Origin: Limnephilus marmoratus
Taxonomy: Eukaryota > Arthropoda > Insecta > Trichoptera > Limnephilidae
DNA: 64,000 bases
Assembly: GCA_917880885.1 (NCBI GenBank)
Contig: OU862918.1
Coordinates: forward strand, 28,171,988-28,235,987
Direction of reading: 5' to 3'
The position numbers and the translations under genes are program-made. This document shows positions 56,501 through 64,000 of the stretch, piece after piece. Numbering within the stretch: the stretch's first letter is position 1; the number at the start of each line of letters is the position of its first letter. Below the pieces are notes generated by a model. The model saw only the letters and a list, made by a program, of their open reading frames with translations, had not been told where the DNA came from and made no database searches.

Positions 56501-59482
56501 CCCCACACCATATTACGTTTGATACGTTTCGTTACTATGTACTATTTTTAACTCATGCTTCCCTGATACCGGCTATCGGCAAATGTTCACGAGTCGCGCC
56601 ATGGATTGGACACTTCAAACAAAAATAAAGTCAGCTTTCTCGGAGTGATATGTTTTCTAAGGCAGCTGGACCCTTTGACAATTAAATTAACATAACATTA
56701 GATATTAAACAATTATAAGGCATCTTTAGAATACCGGAGAAGCTAGCCCCCCACACCTGTCGAATAAAAATGCGGAATTCACACAAACTATTTCTATATC
56801 ATTCTGAAAAGGTCTTATACCTGGAGATAATATTCCCATTGAACGCCAGTCTCCATCGGTACATATATCATCTTCCTTCTATTAGATTCAACTCCTCCTT
56901 GCAAACTCTCTAAGAGCTCTGTATTCTATTTTACTACGCTCGTCCATAAAGAGTGCGATACACTTCAGTATTAGCTGTTTCTCATAAGAGATAGGACTAT
57001 TTTATTGCGAATTATGCCTGCGTGTAGCTGAAGTACTTCGCTTTACCTGAGATGACTGGCCGCTTGGCATTGACCGGACCCTGCGGTGCTATAAACAGCG
57101 CAGCACGACAGATTTAAATCCTGAAGGAATCAGTTTTAACGCTCACCAACTCACAGATGCAAGAATAATATATAAACAGACCCCTTTACCATGGAACCAA
57201 CCAAAGGTTGTAATGCACAATACTATCCTACAGGATTTCTCAGTATTGACACTGACACTTCCTCCCTAAGAACTCCGGTAGACGACTTTGTTTACGCTGT
57301 CTTTCATCTCAGATGTTGACTGAATGAATTGTGTTTTGTATTTGATGTTTACAAATTCTTCTGGGTAATATTATACGCGACGTGTTAGCTTCCTTGTAAT
57401 AATAAACAATTTATAGCAACATCATTCACTGAACATTCACGGTGGCATTCATTGACTTTATCTCCTTGGATTGAAATGGGAGGACTAGAAATATGATTAT
57501 CAGTTATTCTCTTGCGCTTGTGATTTCATTCTTATTTATCTGCACTTGAACTTTATGACGGATTGTATGTTTTCCTTTAATGCCTCCGAGACGTATTCGG
57601 AATGCTTGAAATTCTATAAAGTGTGAGGTCACCTTTAAAGAATGCATCATACTCGGTCGCACCAGAATCTCGCTCGAAGGATTTTGACCCGCGAATTAAT
57701 TTTAATTTATGTAGCTGTTTATTTAGTAGAAAAACTCAAATGCCAGCATCAAGAATTGATGTATGTATATCCGTGCCAAGACACAAATGGTGTGGGTTTT
57801 CTTCGGACAATAATATATGATTAGGCAGCTCTTCCAAAATCCCTAGCAAAATGAATTAAAGTCTTTGACCTCCGCGAGGTCCGATAGTTAACTTATGAAT
57901 GCCCTATTGGGCTCAATCCTCTGGCTGGAATAGCAAAAAGAACATGTGCATCTAAGGAATGGGAAAAATATCATTTTCTCGTTGACACTTTTTGTCTTGC
58001 TAGCTGCGGTTGCCTTGTGACTGACTGCCTGGTTGTTGGTTGCTACTGTCTGTCGATCTTGACTTACGTTGTGTTGTGTTCTCTTCATGCAGTGGTTAAT
58101 AGGCCACTATTATTTATTTTCAGCGCGACAGATGTTTTTGCTTTCGTAAGCGCCGAGCTCCGGGAGGATGCGAGTATAAAAACTTGAAATTTTACCTAAT
58201 ACAACCATCGTAGCTCTCCTCTTCAAATGTTTATTTCCTTTGCTTCTAGCGACTATCCGAAGAACTGTCATAAAATCATGACATGCGTAAGAAATATTTT
58301 AACATAATATTTAATTCAAACACCATAAATTGTACAAATAATGTGTTAATCGGGAATCAGGGTTAACACTCTACAATAAGATACAAACATTCCCTTGATA
58401 AAGGAACTGATTAAATCGTTTGCCAAACCATTTTTTGCCAGATTATCAGGTAACGAAAGCACAACGATAAATTCGCAATCTAGCTATGATGCAAATTCTA
58501 TACTCAAATATAAAAAAAATACCGAAAATGGTCCTCCGAGAGGAGTAACTTCTGCAATATCTCTGCATTTAGTTTTAGGACATTTTCCCATTCCCACAAT
58601 TTCAACAAAACATCCAAAATGTAACATAAAATTAAAAAAAAAAAAATCCGTTAAAACAAGATTATTTTTATAATAACTTTATTCTGAATTTTAATTAGAC
58701 CAAAGACCAAAGTAATGTATCAAAATCAAATGAGATCCATAATTTCAATTCTTTGTTGCTTACTTTCTTGTAAATGTGTGATATTTATGTTTTAGGCACC
58801 TAATTTGAGCGCTCATGAATCGGGGTGACGTGTTTCAGCACATAACGATTAATTTATCTGGTATCTTAACACGAATCACGGCCATTATATCAAATTCATT
58901 AGGAGCATTATTGAGGCAGACAGAATGTAAAATTCCTTTGTCTTTCTCTTCGGGTTCGAGGCGATGCGGCAGATTGATACGACCATGGAGCATGTGTGTG
59001 CTGCGTTGTGCAGAGAATTGGTTCAGATAAAGGATAAAAGGTGATCCCAGATATTTTTTTTACCTAAATGGAATTCGAGCCGACCATCAAATTATAGCCT
59101 ACCTTTGCAAAGATGCCGAGCCTTCAATTGGACGGGGCAGGGAACTTGTTCGAAAACTAATGACGCTTTGTAAAGTGCGTGCAGGCAAAGAATGGTCTCG
59201 TAATATATTTCAACGTTTCTTCAAAAGTGCATACCGAATTGAAAGTATAAAAAGGATTCAAAGCAAACTCGAAATTTTCAACCAATTATACTCAGTGTGC
59301 TGAAAATTAAAAACTTCGAAATAAGACTAAAATTAAATATGCTTTTTGCAATGTTGTGCTAATAGATCTAATGCATATTTGGTTTAACTTACAAGTTGAC
59401 ACCTTTTCACCGTAATAATAATGTTTGGATGATTTGTGAAAAAGGCGTGTTTGTGAAAAAGGCGTTGTACAAATCTTCTTTT
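56501..59482. other. intron without recognised element
   Basis: Nothing recognised. Acceptor-like tttattttcag occurs at about 58123 without MEX3-like coding sequence after it. Confidence 0.4.
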
Positions 59483-59924
59483 TCTATAAATAAAAATGAA
59501 TCCCCGAAATGTATGTACGCGCATAACTTCCGAACGACTGCTCCAAATTGGATAATTCTTTTATTGTTGTGTTCGTTATTGTCAGGACGAGATTTGTATA
59601 AAACTATTGGTGAGCTCTGGCATTATGAAATTTGTATAAAAAAATTGTAATAGGTGGCACGCGAGCTGTTTGAAGGCTGAATGTACCGGGAATGAATGTA
59701 TGGAAAGCGGGAGGGGGGAAGGGGGAGGGGGATTTGCTGGACGGGGGAAGGGGAGGGTGGAGTGGGGAGAGGGAAGGTGGAGGAGGCGGAGTGGGAACGC
59801 AAGAGGAGAAGGGGACGCGGGCGAGGAAGGGGAGGCGGAAAGGGGACGGGAAGAATGGGAAAGGACACGCAGGGAAAAACAATCTATTTAATGGCACAGC
59901 AGCGCATGCCGGGAACCAGCTAGT
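59483..59924 (+). mobile_element. Helitron-like element, nearly complete
   Basis: Starts TCTATAAATAAAAATGAATC and ends gcgcatgccgggaaccagCTAGT, with the purine-rich tract in the middle. TC start and CTAGT end fit Helitron termini. No Rep/helicase, so non-autonomous. Confidence 0.75.
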
Positions 59925-59933
59925 TTATAATAT

Positions 59934-60349
59934 ACTAGCATTTAATATAGAATTTGTTTCTCCCTGCGTATCCTTTCCCATTTATCCCATTCCCCTTCCG
60001 CCTCCCCTTGCTCTCCCGCGTCCTCTTCCCCTCTCGCGTTCCCACTCCGCTTCCTCCACCTTCCTTCTCCCCACTCCACTCCCCCTCATCCCCCGTCCCA
60101 CGAACCCCCTCCCGAGTTCTCCTCTCCCCTCCCCCTCCCTGGTTCCCCTCTTCCCCTCCCAACCCGAGTTTACTTCCCCCCTCCCGCATTCCATACATTC
60201 AGTTTTCACAGAGCTCGCGTGCCACTATTGAAATTTTTTTTATACATATTGACAATAACGACAAAAAAAAAGAATTATCCAATTTGATGAAGTCGTTCGG
60301 AAGTTATGCGCGTACAAACATTTTGGAGATTCATTTTTATTTATATAGA
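59934..60349 (-). mobile_element. Helitron-like element, inverted neighbour
   Basis: Starts ACTAGCATTTAATATAGAAT and ends ttcatttttatttatataga, the inverse of CTAGT and TCTATATA ends. The pyrimidine tract (ccccttccgcctccccttgc) pairs with the purine tract of the preceding copy. Confidence 0.7.
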
Positions 60350-60466
60350 AGATTTCTAAAATCTTACCTCTAACTGCAGACTAGATAAACCATTATAAAA
60401 CTTATTGCTAAAAGATTGCATCCAACGGTTCATCGATCACTGATTAAAAATTATACTTATTTACAA

Positions 60467-61147
60467 TGCATTTGACCATTGAAAACCAGAAATATGTCAT
60501 TTTTAAATCAGATTTTAGACGTATTGACTCTTTTCCACAAAATATCATAAATGGATTTCGAAAGATTGTTCTTTTATCTAGCATTCGCAAGTTTTAAATT
60601 TTTAGAAAAAATGTTTATTTTTAGTATAATAAGGTTATACCATAGGTCGTTGGCAGATTTGTTTAATTTTCAAAAAAGTTTTTGTATTACACCACACCCA
60701 TTTCAAATCATATAATTATGCAGTAAAATAAATCAATACATTATCTGGGTATCGCATGTTTTAGAATTTTAATTTTAGTTTAAATAAAATCATTAAAAAA
60801 TATATACGTACATGTGTTTCTTGACGAAAATTGGTCCGTTTGTGTATTTATTTGCGCACTTACAAACTAATATATTTCAATTTTTTTAACATTCTTATTT
60901 AGCTTAGACATTATTGAAAAATGATAAACACTTATAATTAAAAAAATTACACAAAGTACATTATTTTAATAGTTTTATCATCACGCCTTTCAGCATTTTT
61001 GGATGTATGTATAAATTAAAGCAAATTTGGAATGAAATAAAATCGATATTGAGTTATAATTTTAAAAAGCTGGTACGGAGAATAATTAATCTTTCTCATT
61101 GTAACTGCCCTGCACGATCGTAAGAACAACTTTCGACGAAATGTGGA
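60467..61147. mobile_element. piggyBac-like MITE, copy 3 (truncated)
   Basis: Matches 5008..5728 and 24091..24812 from near the left end (aaaaccagaaatatgtcatt) to acaactttcgacgaaatgtg, then diverges before the right TIR. TTAA ends are lost, so it is a dead, older copy. Confidence 0.65.
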
Positions 61148-62024
61148 GTATGTATTTTCATATTTGTAGACACTATAAACATTTAGTCAACTGGTTTATT
61201 AGGACTAATTATTTCATCAACTTTCCTTAATACTTTTCCGCACATTAACGAAAATCTTTCTCATTGATCGAGGAAAACAGGCTCCTTTCTTTGCTTTCCT
61301 TTCGCTTTCACTGTGATCATCATTTTCCTTTTAAGTGAGGAGGACGTGGATGAGGGTGGCGGTGTGTGTGCGTCTGTGCGTGTGTGCGTGTTGTTCCCCA
61401 GACAGGGACGGGATGTTGAACCTGGTCTCAAGGTCCCGGACGAATGAGAGCGGAACAAGATGGAGGGGGACGGAGAGAGTACAGAGTAGCCAATGAGAAT
61501 GCCACTGTGAATTTGGTAGGATATATATTGCAGTTTTTGGTTGTTGTTTTCCACTAAGGTCGGTGCACGTCAAAACGTAGTTATGAATACCAGTTTTACA
61601 ATCAACATTCTGGGGTTTTATAATATGCAATACCTTTTTTCCTGCATGCAGATTTTATGTTTAAGTTCAAAGTCGCAAGTTTCTGATCTGCCAATATTTT
61701 GAAAAATGCACAAACCAAAAGCATTAATTTCTTAATATCGGCATCTATTGCATTTTTAACTCTTCAGGCCTCGTCCATATTTTGTCAGACGGTCAAAATA
61801 TTTCCGCTTTGCAATAAATTCCAAATAAAATAGAATGTTTTTAAAATGAGATAAAATAAAAAGTGTTATAAATCGAAATAAACATAATTTTTGTAATGTA
61901 TAAATTTGCACGCAAACACAAAAAAGTTTTAAAAATGGCTCACCTTACGTTTTTCTAACTAAAATTACTGATAATAGTGATAATGAAAAAAAACGCATTT
62001 TATTAGGCAAATTTATTATAAACG
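61148..62024. other. intron with GTGTGC-type microsatellite
   Basis: gtgtgtgcgtctgtgcgtgt at about 61362-61390 is a simple repeat; no other element was recognised. Confidence 0.4.
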
Positions 62025-62027
62025 TTA

Positions 62028-62321
62028 GGGGCCATCCATAAATTACGTCACAGGAATTTCACGATTTTTACCCCTCCCCCCTCCCGTCCCTGTCACACAC
62101 ACATCGTCACATTTGTGAGACCCTCTCCCCCCTAGTGTGACGTCACATATTTTGCAATTTTTTGTCTAAAAATGATCAAAACAATTATTTATTTTTTTTT
62201 ACATGTGACGTCACAGAGCTCATGACCCCCCCCCATACCCCTTGTCGCACAATGTCACACTTCTCTACACCCCTCCCCCCCCCCCCCCCTTAAGGTGTGA
62301 CGTAAATTTATAAATGGCCAC
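62028..62321. mobile_element. Harbinger-like MITE, family 3, copy 2
   Basis: GGGGCCATCCATAAATTACG at the left and the complement of GTGGCCATTTATAAATTTAC at the right, with TTA at 62025-62027 and 62322-62324. C-runs and two TGACGTCA sites inside. Orientation is inverted relative to 21579..21874, as shown by C instead of G runs. Confidence 0.8.
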
Positions 62322-62701
62322 TTATTGTCACCTCACTTTTTTCTCAAAGTTTCATAATTTTTTTCATTATCTAATTCGAAACTTTGGTTTCACAAAGATG
62401 TACATTTTACTTTTTTTGTGGCTAACCTTTCGATTCGAATATAAAGCGTGGTGTTTTCTCTTTATAACACCGTTTATTTAATATTTCTTACTATTATAGT
62501 AAGAGAGACACAACATTTTTGAATGAGAGACATAAGTAGACCTATATGAATTGTTCCGAAAAGCGAACATACGTACAAACGATACCATCGTGTTATTTGA
62601 GCAAATTCTTCAAAATGTCTAAAATTTTTTGATAAAACTATTTTTAAAATGCAAAATGTATGATATTTGTGAATGTATGAGATGTAATTGCCAGGATTTC
62701 C

Positions 62702-63051
62702 ATGAGGTTAATCCAAAGATATTCAAATACAGAAAGATATGCTATGGTGTCCGCGCAACTGTCGCCGGACTACGCGCTAATTAGCGTAGTTTTCATACAA
62801 AAAGAATTTGTTCATTTCGTTGATTTTTAGAAAATGTGCATTAATATTGGTTAACAATGTATTTTGAATAAGGAAAGAATTCGTTCATTTAGTTTAACGT
62901 TCATTTGGTTTATTCGTTAATTATTTGTTCTTTTACTTTATTTGTTAATTGGTAAACAATATCGGCGACACCCGGAAGCGCAGAGCCACATAGTAAAAAC
63001 AGCAGATAGCACATCTACTTATATTTCAATATCTTTGGGTTAATCCTAACC
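62702..63051. mobile_element. inverted-repeat element (MITE candidate)
   Basis: aggttaatccaaagatattc (about 62704) pairs with the complement of aggattaacccaaagatatt ending about 63050. Inner text (atgctatggtgtccgcgcaa against its degenerate inverse) extends the arms. Target duplication not clear. Confidence 0.45.
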
Positions 63052-64000
63052 TAATATACACAATTTTATAGTGGCTGTTTTCAACTGTTTACATCTTCCT
63101 CCTAAAAGTTTTAATTGTTATGTTATAATTAATAATAATTCTGCCAAACAATAAATAAACTGCTCGTGAATCATATTTTAATTCCCACAGTAAACGTTGT
63201 CTGTTGTATTTAATTGCAAATTTTTAAAGCGCCATTTTTGCTAATTAATAATTATCTTTAATTCGTCTCGTTCAAACACCATTTTATTTTGGGCCATGCT
63301 GTACAATTAGGGCAAATGGAATGTTCTTTATTCCACGCGAGAGGGAGATGACTGATCGCGATGCACTTTTGATACGGATCATCCTGTTGGCGGGAAAGGG
63401 ACAACGATATAAGAGTTACCAGGTTAAAATTAATTTCAGAAAAATAAATTATGTACTACCAAATGAAAACTTAAACAAACTGTTTTTTTTAAGTGAAAAC
63501 TTCTTTAGCACCGTTGTTATTTGAAACTCGATGAAACGAAAAATAGCGACACTAAAAAGAGACAAACACATACATCTACACGATTTAGCCTGCGAGAGAA
63601 TGAGATAGTAAAATCGGTCTCCTCTTTGTGCGGTGCTTCGTAGCCTTCCCACTCTTGCCTACTTTAGTTTTCTGAAGGTTTCACTTCTACAGCGTGTGAA
63701 TTGCACACTGATTTTTTAAATAACAATTTTAAGATATTGAAAAAAAAAATTGTTAAATCGCTTTTTGCCACTTGCAAACACCCCTGCCATAGGTCATCCC
63801 AAGTTGTTCGCTACGTTTGGTGACTTAGCGCGAGTGCCTGGGTTGATAGAATGAGGTTTGTCTAGGTCTTGACGGCGAATGCTTTTACCCATCAGCTTGC
63901 ATCGCAGTGGGAGAGATCGATTCGTAAATTAATCACTTTTGAACACACTGACCCCCAGATTCCTACCCACCCCTTATTCCTTTTTCCCATGCTAAACTTC
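63052..64000. other. intron to window end, no recognised element
   Basis: AT-rich, no repeats matched. No MEX3 KH1 continuation is visible, so the intron continues past the window. Confidence 0.45.

Overview
This window is insect nuclear DNA, most likely lepidopteran. The evidence is the AT-rich, intron-like composition, many copies of the palindromic GTAGGTACCTAC motif, insect telomere-type CCTAA repeats, tRNA-headed SINEs, Helitron-like elements ending in CTAGT or CTAAT, and RTE/CR1-like LINE tails of the kinds common in moths and butterflies. The species cannot be fixed from the sequence alone.

Only one cellular gene segment is convincing. It is the first coding exon of a MEX3-type RNA-binding protein at 432..684 (+). 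The exon runs from the conserved N-terminal SSLF...ALQLAL block into the first KH domain, and is cut inside the GXXG loop (GRQ|G) by a good splice donor at 685. The remaining 63.3 kb reads as one giant phase-1 intron. I found no continuation of the KH domain, so the next MEX3 exon probably lies beyond base 64000.

The intron is a patchwork of mobile DNA, often nested. From left to right it holds: a Harbinger-like MITE (1.7 kb); a piggyBac-like MITE flanked by TTAA (5.0 kb); a hAT element with perfect TIRs, an 8-bp TSD, a decayed transposase and a nested Harbinger MITE (7.1-8.0 kb); nested palindromic elements and LINE remnants (9.4-11.1 kb); a SINE (15.4 kb); a local duplication around interstitial CCTAA repeats, followed by a MITE and an iteron-bearing TIR element (17.6-18.7 kb); an inverted-repeat element holding another MITE (21.4-22.0 kb) beside a GC island (22.2 kb); LINE 3' ends (22.5-23.3 kb); a second piggyBac-like MITE (24.1 kb); LINE, Helitron and SINE material (27.6-35.9 kb); a SINE split by a hAT with an 8-bp TSD (38.7-40.8 kb); a second hAT holding a TATCGATA-rich insert (42.1-43.5 kb); the second iteron-bearing element (44.9 kb); a foldback-like element whose arms are 164-bp tandem repeats, inserted in a SINE head (48.9-51.7 kb); two Helitrons facing tail to tail (59.5-60.3 kb); and truncated or second copies of earlier families (60.5-62.3 kb).

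Two observations stand out. First, at 44217/44218 a strong polypyrimidine-AG acceptor abuts a GTATGT donor, with a second GTATGT 45 nt further on. This is the layout of a recursive-splicing ratchet point, as expected inside a giant intron, and the 45-nt RS exon would introduce a stop after the MEX3 exon. Second, two copies of a TIR element with 8-bp target duplications and arrays of an ACTAATATCTACAG motif (18285..18714 and 44898..45281) look like a distinct MITE family. All element calls come from reading the sequence; no database search was run.
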